Below are positions 8,541 through 17,156 of a stretch of DNA of 64,000 bases, piece after piece. The first letter of the stretch is position 1. Every line of letters begins with the position of its first letter. The DNA is from Ochrobactrum teleogrylli (GTDB lineage: Bacteria > Pseudomonadota > Alphaproteobacteria > Rhizobiales > Rhizobiaceae), in assembly GCF_006376685.1 (NCBI RefSeq), contig NZ_VEWL01000009.1, positions 1-64,000 of the forward strand. The letters are read 5' to 3'. Made by a program: the position numbers and the translations under genes. The notes under the pieces are model-generated. The model saw only the letters and a program-made list of their open reading frames with translations, was not told where the DNA came from and made no database searches.

Positions 8541-10898
8541 ATGAACAAACATCCTGCAAGCACGATCAAGGCCGCCGCTATCAGGGGCGGTGTCGCCACC
8601 GACCAGAAGCACGATTCCGCGCATAAGCATGTGACGGGCGAGGCGGTCTATATCGACGATATTCCCGAACCCGAAGGCACGCTGCATGTCGGCGTCGGCC
8701 TTGCGACGGTGGCCCATGCCAATATCAAGTCTATCGACCTTGCCGCTGTGCGCGCTGCACCCGGTGTGGTCGATGTGCTGACTTATCGCGACATTCCCGG
8801 CGAAAACGACGTTTCGCCATCGGGCATGCATGACGATCCAATCTTCGCAGTCGATACGGTGCAGTTTCACGGCCAGCCGATCTTTGCCGTGATCGGTCGC
8901 ACCCGCGATCAGGCCCGCCGCGCCGCGCGTCTGGCCAAGGTCGAATATGAGGAAATGCCGGGCCTGTTTTCCATTGCCGGTCTCGATGGCGCGAAAGACC
9001 GTCTGGTCTTCACGCCGCTGACGCTCAATCGCGGCGATGCCCGCAAGGCCATCGACGAGGCCCCGCGCAAGGTGAAGGGCCGCATGATGGTCGGCGGTCA
9101 GGACCATTTCTATCTTGAGGGCCAGGCATCGCTGGCCGTTCCCGGCGAGGATGACGACGTCACCATCTATTGCTCCACGCAGGGGCCGAGCGAAACGCAG
9201 CATCTGGTCGCCCATGCGCTGGGCGTGCCGAGCCATGCGGTCACGGTTGAAGTGCGCCGCATGGGCGGCGGCTTCGGTGGCAAGGAAACGCAGGCCAATC
9301 AATGGGCCGCTATTGCCGCTATCGCCGCCAAGAAGCACAAGCGCGCGGTGAAAATCCGTCTCGACCGCGACGAGGACATGACCGCCACGGGCAAGCGTCA
9401 TGATTTCATGATCGATTACGAGGTGGGCTTCGACGACGAAGGCAATATTCTGGGCGTCGATTATATGTTCGCGCTCAATGCCGGTTTTTCCGCCGACCTT
9501 TCGGGACCGGTCGGCGACCGGGCGCTGTTTCATTGCGACAATGCCTATTTCTTTCCGGCAGTGCATGCGCAATCCGCGCCGCTTTATACCAATACCGTGT
9601 CCAACACGGCGTTTCGCGGTTTTGGCGGCCCGCAGGGCATGGTCGGTGCCGAACGTGTCATCGAGGAAGTGGCCTTTGCGGTTGGCAAGGACCCGCTCGA
9701 TATCCGCAAGCTCAATTTCTACGACGCGATGGGTACCGAGGGTGGCGCTCGTAACGTCACACCCTATCACCAGAAGGTGGAAGACTGCATCATCCAGCGC
9801 ATTGTCGCGGAACTGGAAGAGAGCGCCGATTACGCTGCGCGCCGTGAGGCTATCCGTGAATTCAACGCCAAGAGCCGCACCGTGAAGCGCGGCATGGCGC
9901 TGACGCCGGTGAAATTCGGCATTTCCTTCACCAAGACCGAGTCCAATCAGGCGGGTGCGCTGGTGCATGTCTATAATGACGGCTCGGTGCATATGAACCA
10001 TGGCGGCACCGAAATGGGGCAGGGGCTCCATATGAAGGTGGCGCAGGTCGTGGCGGAAGAATTCCAGATCGACATCGACCGGGTGAAGATCACCGCGACC
10101 ACCACCGCCAAGGTTCCGAACACGGCACCCACGGCCGCATCGTCCGGTGCCGATCTCAATGGCATGGCGGCGCAGGATGCCGCACGCCAGATCAAGAAGC
10201 GGCTGATCCGTTTTGCCGCACAGCAGCATCAGGTGCCGGAAGAACAGGTTGTCTTCCTGCCCAACCGCATTCGCGTCGGCAATCAGGAGATCAGCTTTAA
10301 TGAGCTGGTGAAACAGGCCTATATCGGGCGCGTGCAGCTTTCCGCCGCCGGGCACTACAAGACGCCGAAAATCCACTGGGACCGGGCGAAGGGCAAGGGT
10401 CATGCCTTCTATTATTACGCCTATGGCGCGGCCTGTTCGGAAGTCTCGGTCGATACGCTGACCGGCGAATATGTGGTGGAACGCACCGATATTCTTCACG
10501 ATACCGGACGCTCGCTCAACCGCGTGATCGATATCGGACAGGTGGAAGGCGGCTTTGTGCAGGGCATGGGCTGGCTCACCACCGAGGAACTTGTCTGGGA
10601 CGATAAGGGGCGGCTTCGCACCCATGCGCCGTCCACCTACAAGATCCCGCTGGCGTCCGACCGGCCCAAGATTTTCAATGTCGCGCTGACCGACTGGTCG
10701 GAAGCCTATGAGCCGACCATCCATCGCTCGAAAGCGGTGGGCGAGCCGCCGCTGCCGCACGGCATGTCGGTGCTTTATGCGCTGTCGGATGCGGTAGCGA
10801 GCGTTGCCGACCACAAGATCAGCCCGCGTCTCGATGCGCCAGCCACGCCTGAGCGTGTGCTGATGGCTATCGAGCGGTTGCGCGCGCAAAAGGGGTAA
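8541..10898 (+). CDS. xdhB: Xanthine dehydrogenase, molybdopterin-binding subunit
   Basis: A 785-aa catalytic subunit carrying the molybdenum cofactor, the usual length for bacterial XdhB. Recognisable parts are the N-terminal aldehyde oxidase/xanthine dehydrogenase hammerhead region, RRMGGGFGGKE near residue 240, NTAFRGFGGPQG, and the C-terminal KAVGEPPL, whose Glu735 corresponds to the conserved base that activates the Mo-OH. GGAGG stands just before ATG 8541. It produces urate for PuuD. The complement of this gene is also open over a long stretch, an effect of GC-rich codon use. Confidence 0.96.
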   Translation: MNKHPASTIKAAAIRGGVATDQKHDSAHKHVTGEAVYIDDIPEPEGTLHVGVGLATVAHANIKSIDLAAVRAAPGVVDVLTYRDIPGENDVSPSGMHDDPIFAVDTVQFHGQPIFAVIGRTRDQARRAARLAKVEYEEMPGLFSIAGLDGAKDRLVFTPLTLNRGDARKAIDEAPRKVKGRMMVGGQDHFYLEGQASLAVPGEDDDVTIYCSTQGPSETQHLVAHALGVPSHAVTVEVRRMGGGFGGKETQANQWAAIAAIAAKKHKRAVKIRLDRDEDMTATGKRHDFMIDYEVGFDDEGNILGVDYMFALNAGFSADLSGPVGDRALFHCDNAYFFPAVHAQSAPLYTNTVSNTAFRGFGGPQGMVGAERVIEEVAFAVGKDPLDIRKLNFYDAMGTEGGARNVTPYHQKVEDCIIQRIVAELEESADYAARREAIREFNAKSRTVKRGMALTPVKFGISFTKTESNQAGALVHVYNDGSVHMNHGGTEMGQGLHMKVAQVVAEEFQIDIDRVKITATTTAKVPNTAPTAASSGADLNGMAAQDAARQIKKRLIRFAAQQHQVPEEQVVFLPNRIRVGNQEISFNELVKQAYIGRVQLSAAGHYKTPKIHWDRAKGKGHAFYYYAYGAACSEVSVDTLTGEYVVERTDILHDTGRSLNRVIDIGQVEGGFVQGMGWLTTEELVWDDKGRLRTHAPSTYKIPLASDRPKIFNVALTDWSEAYEPTIHRSKAVGEPPLPHGMSVLYALSDAVASVADHKISPRLDAPATPERVLMAIERLRAQKG

Positions 10899-10902
10899 CA
10901 CC

Positions 10903-11745
10903 ATGAGCCGCGGCACGCTGGGCAGGCGGGACGATATAAGGGCATTCCTGAACCGTCGCCACGACAGCGTGCTGGTGGAGGTGGCGGATGTGAAGGGCTC
11001 TGCGCCCCGCGATGCCGGGGCATGGATGCTCGTCGCCCGCGATATGATCTTCCGCACCATCGGCGGCGGACAGCTCGAATATATGGCCATCGACCACGCC
11101 CGGAAAATACTCGCTGGCGGTCGCGATTCTCCGATGGATGTGCCTTTGGGCCCCGAAATCGGCCAATGCTGCGGCGGGCGCGTGGCCCTGAATTTCAGGC
11201 GCGTCAATCGCGGCCTTGCGGATGAACTGGTCGGCAAGATCGATGCGGAAATCGCCACCCGCCCGCATGTCTATGTCTTCGGCGCGGGCCATGTCGGCGA
11301 TGCGCTGGCCTATGCGCTTTCGCTGACGCCGGTGCGGGTGGTGCTGGTGGATACGCGCGAGGCGGAGCTTATGGCTGTTGACGCGCCGGGCGTCGAAACC
11401 TGCCTCGCGGCCATGCCGGAACAGGTGGTGCGTTCCGCGCCGCCTAGCAGTGCGTTCATCATACTGACGCATGATCATGCGCTTGATTTTCTGATCGCCG
11501 CCGAGGCGCTGCAACGTCGCGATGCGGTCTATGTCGGTATGATCGGCTCGAAGACGAAGAAGGCGACTTTCAAAAATTGGTTGAACCGCGAATTCGGCAG
11601 CGACGAGTTGTTTGAAGAGCTCATCTGCCCGGTCGGCGGTGCGGTCGTGAAGGACAAACGGCCGGAAGTCATTGCAGCCCTTGCGGCGGCCGAAGTGCTG
11701 ACCGCCGTTTTGTGTGTCAATTATTCCAAGGCGCTGAGATGCTGA
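10903..11745 (+). CDS. xdhC: Xanthine dehydrogenase accessory protein XdhC
   Basis: A 280-aa chaperone that binds and sulfurates molybdenum cofactor and delivers it to XdhB. It shows the N-terminal VEVADVKGSAPRDAGAWMLV with GGGQLEY, and a Rossmann-type segment YVFGAGHVGDALAYAL in the middle. It starts 4 bases after xdhB with AGGGG upstream. Residues from about 243 onward (11629-11713) are repeated almost exactly at 13537-13621. The final residues after that repeat (CVNYSKALRC) differ from the tail of the second copy. The present 3' end may therefore have been rebuilt when foreign DNA entered at this point. Confidence 0.93.
   Translation: MSRGTLGRRDDIRAFLNRRHDSVLVEVADVKGSAPRDAGAWMLVARDMIFRTIGGGQLEYMAIDHARKILAGGRDSPMDVPLGPEIGQCCGGRVALNFRRVNRGLADELVGKIDAEIATRPHVYVFGAGHVGDALAYALSLTPVRVVLVDTREAELMAVDAPGVETCLAAMPEQVVRSAPPSSAFIILTHDHALDFLIAAEALQRRDAVYVGMIGSKTKKATFKNWLNREFGSDELFEELICPVGGAVVKDKRPEVIAALAAAEVLTAVLCVNYSKALRC
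11629..11713 (+). repeat. 85-bp direct repeat, copy 1 (3' end of xdhC)
   Basis: Identical at 82 of 85 positions to 13537-13621, by reading the two stretches side by side. It encodes the XdhC segment from about VGGAVVKDKRPEV to LTAVL. The two copies lie 1.9 kb apart in the same orientation and mark the left side of the AT-richer insert. Confidence 0.9.
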
Positions 11746-11782
11746 CGCATTACGCCTAGTGATCTGATTCCAACATTTGCAT

Positions 11783-13264
11783 CTACCGCGCGGGCTCAAC
11801 CAAGCCATCATATCCGTTATCGTTGAGCCAGCCACCCGTAAAGCCGGCTCGCTTCAATCCGTCGCGAATATAACTGCTCTTTTTCATCGTGTCCCATATC
11901 AGGCGGCTGTAATAATTTTCAATCATGAGCACAATCGGTCCCTGATCAATACCAATATATTGATAACCCACCCATCCATTTACATATGGAGACTTGTTTA
12001 CGGTGAGGTTGAAAGCGTCGAAGAAGCCATATTTACCATAAACAGGCCTGTTTCCAACGTTTATATTCTTCATATGTTTTAATGTGGGAATGACAATATC
12101 TGGTGCAAATGCGATGGAGCCACCTGCTGCCGTAGGCGCAATCGTACCATCGTCAGAAACGATGGTGCCGCCGGCATCTGTATAAGCATCCGCAGGATTG
12201 ATAACGCCCAGACGCCCGGCGCCACGGGCAGTATAGCCGAAATAGCGCTTTCCCTGTGCGTCCCAGTAAGGTTCGCCACCAGAATCATTGGCAGGGCCAT
12301 CGCATGCTGTGAGCCCCCACACATTTTCGCCATATCCCTTGAAACCCAGTGGATTGGCGACCGCATAGGCTTGCTGATGATAGGTCGCACGGCAGCTGTT
12401 CTCGAAATAGTCCAGCCCGTTTTCTTTGTTCCAGTCGTCCTGGATGCCTTTAAAATCAAGCCAGATATGGCTGTATTGGTGGCCAAACATGGGCGCGAAA
12501 CGAAGCAGGGTTTTGTCCTGATAAGAGCATATTTGCCGGTAATAATTACTGGTCCATCCCTCTTTCCATGCAGACGGTGGAAGCGAAAATGTAGGCGCGC
12601 CCAGTGCAAGGATATATAATATCATTGCTTCATTATAGCCGAGCCACGGGGCTGACACAAAAGAGCCCCCCGATTCCGGCAGCCAGCCCATGGCAATTGT
12701 CTTTTTGTCGGCTCCACCCCGCATCCAGCTCCAGTTTACTTTTGAATAGATCTGACCGGAGAGGTTGCGAATAGCTTTCTCTAGCGGGTCAGAAGGGTTG
12801 GAATAGTAGGCTTGAGCAAACAGCGCCCCTGCAAGCAGCAAAGCGGTATCAATGGATGATAATTCGCAGGTGTTATAACGGGTGCCGCTGTCCTTGTGCA
12901 GGAAATGGTAGAAAAATCCATTGTAACCCGTGAAGCCGCTCGTCCCGTCGCCCTGAGGTGCGGTGGCAAAAAAATGAAGGGTATTATACGTTCGTTCTGC
13001 GGCCTCATGACGAGCAATATATCCGCGCTCGACACCGACAGCGTAGGCTGTAAGGGCAAAACCCGTGGCTGCGATGCTTGTGAAATCCTGATCGAGATGC
13101 CCTTCCGAATTGCGATCGGGGATAAGGCCGTGGGGACTATTTTGCCCGCTCTCCCAGAACCATTGGAAGGTGCGCTTCTGGATGTCTTCAATTATTGGGT
13201 CGCGATTTGAAGCATCAGGTGAAATATTTTCTCTCAAAAAAATAATTCCTTGAAATTTATTCAC
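11783..13264 (-). CDS. Glycoamylase/GH144-like glucan hydrolase
   Basis: A protein of up to 493 aa of the 'glycoamylase' family (Pfam PF10091), which contains GH144 endo-beta-1,2-glucanases. Family features are RTFQWFWESGQ near the N-terminus, HGLIPDRN, SIAATGFALTAYAVG, GFFYHFLHKDSG, ELSSIDTALLLAG and SWIRGG-like WSWMRGGADKKTIAMGWLPESG. The start is uncertain: GTG 13264 has a weak site, while a TTG at 13237 has AAGGA at good spacing. No signal peptide is evident, so it would be intracellular unless the start is wrong. It sits antisense in the insert between xdhC and lysR, and base composition is lower in GC than its neighbours. Substrate is inferred only from the family. Confidence 0.8.
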   Translation of the reverse strand: MNKFQGIIFLRENISPDASNRDPIIEDIQKRTFQWFWESGQNSPHGLIPDRNSEGHLDQDFTSIAATGFALTAYAVGVERGYIARHEAAERTYNTLHFFATAPQGDGTSGFTGYNGFFYHFLHKDSGTRYNTCELSSIDTALLLAGALFAQAYYSNPSDPLEKAIRNLSGQIYSKVNWSWMRGGADKKTIAMGWLPESGGSFVSAPWLGYNEAMILYILALGAPTFSLPPSAWKEGWTSNYYRQICSYQDKTLLRFAPMFGHQYSHIWLDFKGIQDDWNKENGLDYFENSCRATYHQQAYAVANPLGFKGYGENVWGLTACDGPANDSGGEPYWDAQGKRYFGYTARGAGRLGVINPADAYTDAGGTIVSDDGTIAPTAAGGSIAFAPDIVIPTLKHMKNINVGNRPVYGKYGFFDAFNLTVNKSPYVNGWVGYQYIGIDQGPIVLMIENYYSRLIWDTMKKSSYIRDGLKRAGFTGGWLNDNGYDGLVEPAR

Positions 13265-13536
13265 ATTTTCTCTGAACCGTTGGATTTACGGGTTGATACT
13301 CATGGAATTTTTAAAATGAGTATTGTGTAAAATGTATTATTTTGAATTTATATTTCAAATATATTTGAAAGCTTTATCCGATTAATTGTCAATTCGAATA
13401 GTGTGGTCCCTTATTGTTGCGTGGATTAGATACTCTTGCCGCTTTGATGGCCGTTACTATCACGGGATTTATGGTTCATCATCCAGAACAGGAGATTTTG
13501 AACGGGCGCGGCCCCCGATAGTATGGAGCGGCTCCG
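13265..13536. other. AT-rich intergenic region upstream of the glycoamylase-like gene
   Basis: Strongly AT-rich (especially 13300-13400), holding the likely promoter of the minus-strand glycoamylase-like gene. I see no gene. GC rises again from about 13500, approaching the xdhC fragment. Confidence 0.5.
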
Positions 13537-13652
13537 CCGGTCGGCGGTGCGGTCTTGAAGGACAAACGGCCGGTGGTCATTGCAGCCCTTGCGGCGGCCG
13601 AAGTGCTGACCGCCGTTTTGTACAAACAAGTGAAGCGTCGTGAACTTATGTA
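13537..13652 (+). pseudogene. xdhC 3'-end fragment (85-bp repeat copy 2 plus tail)
   Basis: 13537-13621 repeats the xdhC 3' end with three differences (Val to Leu and Glu to Val in translation). Reading continues in the xdhC frame as YKQVKRRELM and stops at TAA 13650-13652. It has no start codon or upstream xdhC sequence, so it is a remnant. It could be the original xdhC tail, displaced when the glycoamylase-like gene was inserted, or a duplicate left by recombination. Its stop overlaps the end of the minus-strand gene at 13646. Confidence 0.85.
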
Positions 13653-14788
13653 ACCATAAACGGTGTTACAATTCCTGATGTTTCGCCAAATATACTCGTT
13701 ACATCAATTTGTGCGAGGTAGGTGCCTTTAGCAAGGGCTGGATCTATTACAAATGAGCACTGTCGTCTTTCTGGGGCTGCATCAGAGTTCGTCCATAGCG
13801 GTTTGCTCGCTGTAGTATTTTCGTATATAGTTATAGAATAGCTTAATTGAGGTGGTTTTTGGCTGTCTATTTTCCAAATTGCTGATATATTTCCATCTTT
13901 ATTGTAGGATACGCTAAACTCCAGCATTCCGCACGGGCCTGCAGGTTTCGGTTTTGTACTGCTTATTTTTAGCGGGGCACTAAATGTGCTGGACGTATTA
14001 GAGAAAGGTGGAACTTCGGTACTCATTGTAATGGCTGTTTGCTGAAAAGCAGTTTCTGCGCTCCATAAGTTGCCGCAATCTCCTGGCGTAACCGATACAG
14101 TATTTGATTTATACCACCCCGTTCCCGAGCGCCACGCAAAGTACTGTCCAAAAGAGCCGCTATAGTGGGCCGCTGGGCTGTTATTGCGTTCTAGAAAGCC
14201 TGTGGGCTTCATTGAATGAACGTCGTCTCCCGGAAAGAGGATGTCGACGCAAGGAAACGTCACAGTCAGATAATGAAACCATGTGTCTTTTTGGTAGTCA
14301 TACATGAAAAACCCAACATGGGTGACCTTTTCTCCAGGTTTGTACCATCGTCTGATCACGCTGGCGTACCAGGTGCCGGGAGCCCATGGCATTACACCGG
14401 TGGATGCGTTGCTGATTCGAATTCCGCCACCCGCATCGTCGTCAAAATAAGTTATGTCATTTCCCGGGTCCGAATATTCAATAACGACATCCGAAATTTT
14501 ATTTGATGAGTTATCTGAAGTATTTTGAATTACAATCAAATTATTATAAGGGCTTTTCCCGCGAGGATCTATCGAGTATCGAATACCTAATGATCCTTTG
14601 AATTCGTTTATAATGAAGCTTCTACATGCCATATATACGCTTAGTCCAATTGAACCGTATTGTGCATATTGCTCGCCATAAACCAAATCATAAAAAGTAT
14701 TAAAACCAGATTCAGCGAAAACCACAGGGCCATGTAATGATAAATTAGATTTTTCTTGATCGCTTTTCGAAGAAATTTGGTTACTCAT
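13646..14788 (-). CDS. Orphan DUF3472-like beta-sandwich protein
   Basis: A 380-aa protein, clearly AT-richer than the rest of the window. The middle (APGTWYASVIRRWYKPGEKVTHVGFFMYDYQKDTWFHY split over about residues 155-192) resembles the DUF3472 family, whose members occur with polysaccharide-acting proteins. The C-terminal 100 residues (SVSYNKDGNISAIWKI, then SYSITIYENTTASKPLWT) look like an Ig/fibronectin-type beta-sandwich. No signal peptide. ATG 14788 is chosen because GGGG lies 5-8 bases upstream; GTG 14800 is the alternative. The function is unknown and the family call tentative. It shares the insert with the glycoamylase-like gene and codon use suggests transfer. Confidence 0.6.
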   Translation of the reverse strand: MSNQISSKSDQEKSNLSLHGPVVFAESGFNTFYDLVYGEQYAQYGSIGLSVYMACRSFIINEFKGSLGIRYSIDPRGKSPYNNLIVIQNTSDNSSNKISDVVIEYSDPGNDITYFDDDAGGGIRISNASTGVMPWAPGTWYASVIRRWYKPGEKVTHVGFFMYDYQKDTWFHYLTVTFPCVDILFPGDDVHSMKPTGFLERNNSPAAHYSGSFGQYFAWRSGTGWYKSNTVSVTPGDCGNLWSAETAFQQTAITMSTEVPPFSNTSSTFSAPLKISSTKPKPAGPCGMLEFSVSYNKDGNISAIWKIDSQKPPQLSYSITIYENTTASKPLWTNSDAAPERRQCSFVIDPALAKGTYLAQIDVTSIFGETSGIVTPFMVT

Positions 14789-14879
14789 TTTATACCCCAC
14801 AAATTAGAAAAACAGTGTCTCCTTTTTCGAGTTATTTGATAACTGACTGTCGTTACAGGACGGCCTATTTGGGACTCTC

Positions 14880-15794
14880 TTAAGCCAGCGCTTCCCGTAT
14901 CAGCCGCTGGCAGCGCTCCGTCATGAAATCGATGATCAGACGCACCTTCGGGTCCTGAAAACGCTTGTGCGGATAGATCGCCGCAAGCTGGATCGGTGCT
15001 GGCGGCGTGCTTTCGAGGAGCGGCACCAGTCGTCCGTCGCGGAGATATTCCTTCACCTCGAACAGCGGCTTGTTGATGATGCCGCGCCCGCCCAGCGCCC
15101 ATTGCGTCAATACGTCGCCATCATCGGAGTCATACGGCCCGGTGACTTCGAATTTGCGAAGACCTTCCGATGTTTGCAGCGACCAGTAATATTCCTTCGA
15201 CCCCGGAAAACGCAGCAGCAAACAGTCATGCGTGTCGCCCAGCAGCTCTTCCGGTGATTGCGGAACTCCATGTTTTTCAAGATATTGCGGGGCGGCGCAG
15301 ATCACGCGCTCACAATTCAGGATGCCGCGCATGCGCAAGTTGGAGTTTTCCAGAACACCGAGTTTGAAGGCGACATCCACGCTTTCGCTCATAATGTCGA
15401 TCTCGTGGTCAGATAGTCGCAGGCGCACTTCGATATCCGGATATTTGTCGTGAAACTCCGGAATGCCCGACGCGATGAGCCTGCGGCCAAGCCCCAAAGG
15501 CGCGGTGATGCGAATCGATCCCTTGGGATTTTTCGCAAGTTCCGCGACGGCTGCTTCCGCCTCATCGACCGCTTCGAGGATTTTCAAAGCGCCGTCATAG
15601 AATATGCGGCCATGCTCGGTCGGCGTCAGCTTGCGCGTGGTACGGTTGAAGAGCCGGACGCCAAGATGCTTCTCCAACTCCTTGATTCGATTACTCGCAA
15701 CCGCCGGAGAGGCGCGCTGGTCGCGCCCGGCGGCAGAAAGATTTCCCAATTCGACAACGCGCACGAAAACGCGCAGATTATCAAGATAAGACAT
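14880..15794 (-). CDS. LysR-family transcriptional regulator
   Basis: A 304-aa LysR-type regulator. Residues 1-60 form the winged helix-turn-helix (DNLRVFVRVVELGNLSAAGRD, then RLFNRTTRKLTPTEHGR). The rest is the periplasmic-binding-protein-like effector domain (GSIRITAPLGLGRRL). It begins at ATG 15794 with GGAGG nine bases upstream; the open frame extends further 5' but without support. It is divergent from puuD (124-bp gap), so it probably controls urate oxidation and itself. The effector is unknown; urate or a related purine is a reasonable guess. Confidence 0.88.
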   Translation of the reverse strand: MSYLDNLRVFVRVVELGNLSAAGRDQRASPAVASNRIKELEKHLGVRLFNRTTRKLTPTEHGRIFYDGALKILEAVDEAEAAVAELAKNPKGSIRITAPLGLGRRLIASGIPEFHDKYPDIEVRLRLSDHEIDIMSESVDVAFKLGVLENSNLRMRGILNCERVICAAPQYLEKHGVPQSPEELLGDTHDCLLLRFPGSKEYYWSLQTSEGLRKFEVTGPYDSDDGDVLTQWALGGRGIINKPLFEVKEYLRDGRLVPLLESTPPAPIQLAAIYPHKRFQDPKVRLIIDFMTERCQRLIREALA

Positions 15795-15887
15795 GCGTCC
15801 CCTCCACGATTGTCTAGTTTTTTTTGAAAGTGATGGTCGTGTTGTGACGTTCCCTCGGACGCAAAGCTTTGGCACATAATGAGATAA

Positions 15888-15911
15888 CGAACAATGGGGC
15901 GAACAATGGGA
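15888..15911 (+). repeat. Abutting 12-bp tandem repeat before puuD
   Basis: The unit cgaacaatggg(g/a) occurs twice back to back, the second ending 7 bases before the puuD ATG. The second copy contains the GGGAG that serves as ribosome site. It may be an accidental duplication of the translation-initiation region. Confidence 0.7.
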
Positions 15912-15918
15912 GTGCCTG

Positions 15919-17154
15919 ATGTATGATTTTGCCGTAGCCTGGGACTGGCTGGGCTTCGCAGCGCGGTGGCTGCATGTCATTACCGCGATTGCGTGGATCG
16001 GCTCGTCTTTCTACTTCATCGCGCTTGATCTCGGTCTGCGCCAGCGTCCCGGCTTGCCGGTTGGTGCGCATGGCGAGGAATGGCAGGTCCATGGCGGTGG
16101 TTTCTATCACATCCAGAAATATCTGGTTGCGCCAGCCGAAATGCCGGAACATCTCACCTGGTTCAAATGGGAATCCTATGCCACCTGGCTGTCGGGCTTC
16201 ACGCTGCTCTGCATCGTCTATTACACGGGTGCCGATCTCTATCTGATCGATCCGAATGTGCTCGACGTGTCTGTTCCGGTCGCCATCGCGATTTCCATCG
16301 CCTCGCTGGCCTTTGGCTGGGTCGCCTATAACACCATCTGCAAGCTGATGCTGGGCAAGAGCGATACGCTTCTGATGGTCATGCTCTATGCGGTGCTGGT
16401 GTTCGTGGCCTGGGGCTATACGCATCTGTTCACCAGCCGCGCGGCCTTCCTGCATCTGGGCGCTTTCACGGCGACGATCATGTCGGCCAACGTGTTCATG
16501 ATCATCATCCCGAACCAGAAAATCGTGGTGGCCGATCTCATCGCCGGTCGCAAGCCCGATCCGAAATATGGCAAGATCGCCAAGCAGCGCTCGACGCATA
16601 ACAATTATCTGACGCTGCCGGTGCTGTTCCTGATGCTGTCGAACCACAATCCGCTGGCTTTCGGCACGCAGTATAACTGGATTATCGCCTCGCTGGTGTT
16701 CCTGATGGGTGTTACGATCCGCCACTGGTTCAACACCCAGCATGCCCGCAAGGGCAAGCCGACATGGACCTGGCTGGTGACGGTCATCCTGTTCATCATC
16801 ATCATGTGGCTTTCCACCGCACCGAAGATTCTGACCGGCCAGCCGGAAGAACAGAAGGTTTCGGCCTTGCAGGAAAGCTTCATCTCGGACCCGCACTTTG
16901 GCAAAGTGCGGGATACCGTTTTGGGACGCTGCGCCATGTGTCACGCGGCGGAGCCGGGTTGGGAAGGCATGATCACGCCGCCGAAGGGCGTGACGCTTGA
17001 AACGGATCGGGAAATCGCCGCCCATGCGCGTGAAATCTATTTGCAGGCCGGTCGCTCCCATGCCATGCCGCCCGCCAATGTGACCGGAGTGACCGACCAG
17101 GAGCGCCAGCTTCTCGCCTCCTGGTATGAATCCGCTACTGCTGGAGCAAAGTAA
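15919..17154 (+). CDS. puuD: Membrane urate oxidase PuuD with cytochrome c domain
   Basis: A 411-aa protein of the PuuD type, which oxidises urate to 5-hydroxyisourate and passes electrons to the respiratory chain rather than to O2 directly. The N-terminal part has about eight membrane segments (WLHVITAIAWIGSSFYFIALD; HGGGFYHIQKY is a family motif). The C-terminus is a c-type cytochrome with heme motif CAMCH at 338-342 and a likely Met ligand in SHAMPP near 383. It is followed within 2 bases by guaD. It replaces the soluble uricase and links purine catabolism to energy metabolism. Confidence 0.93.
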   Translation: MYDFAVAWDWLGFAARWLHVITAIAWIGSSFYFIALDLGLRQRPGLPVGAHGEEWQVHGGGFYHIQKYLVAPAEMPEHLTWFKWESYATWLSGFTLLCIVYYTGADLYLIDPNVLDVSVPVAIAISIASLAFGWVAYNTICKLMLGKSDTLLMVMLYAVLVFVAWGYTHLFTSRAAFLHLGAFTATIMSANVFMIIIPNQKIVVADLIAGRKPDPKYGKIAKQRSTHNNYLTLPVLFLMLSNHNPLAFGTQYNWIIASLVFLMGVTIRHWFNTQHARKGKPTWTWLVTVILFIIIMWLSTAPKILTGQPEEQKVSALQESFISDPHFGKVRDTVLGRCAMCHAAEPGWEGMITPPKGVTLETDREIAAHAREIYLQAGRSHAMPPANVTGVTDQERQLLASWYESATAGAK

Positions 17155-17156
17155 CA

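Noticed and set aside
8505-11258. Very long open frame antisense to xdhB and xdhC (917 codons)
   Set aside because: Composition is that of reversed GC-rich codons, no family resemblance, and the plus strand encodes clear XdhB and XdhC.
11629-13652. Insertion sequence or transposon target duplication
   Set aside because: The repeats are 85 bp, imperfect, direct, and no transposase or integrase gene is present; a simple IS does not explain them.
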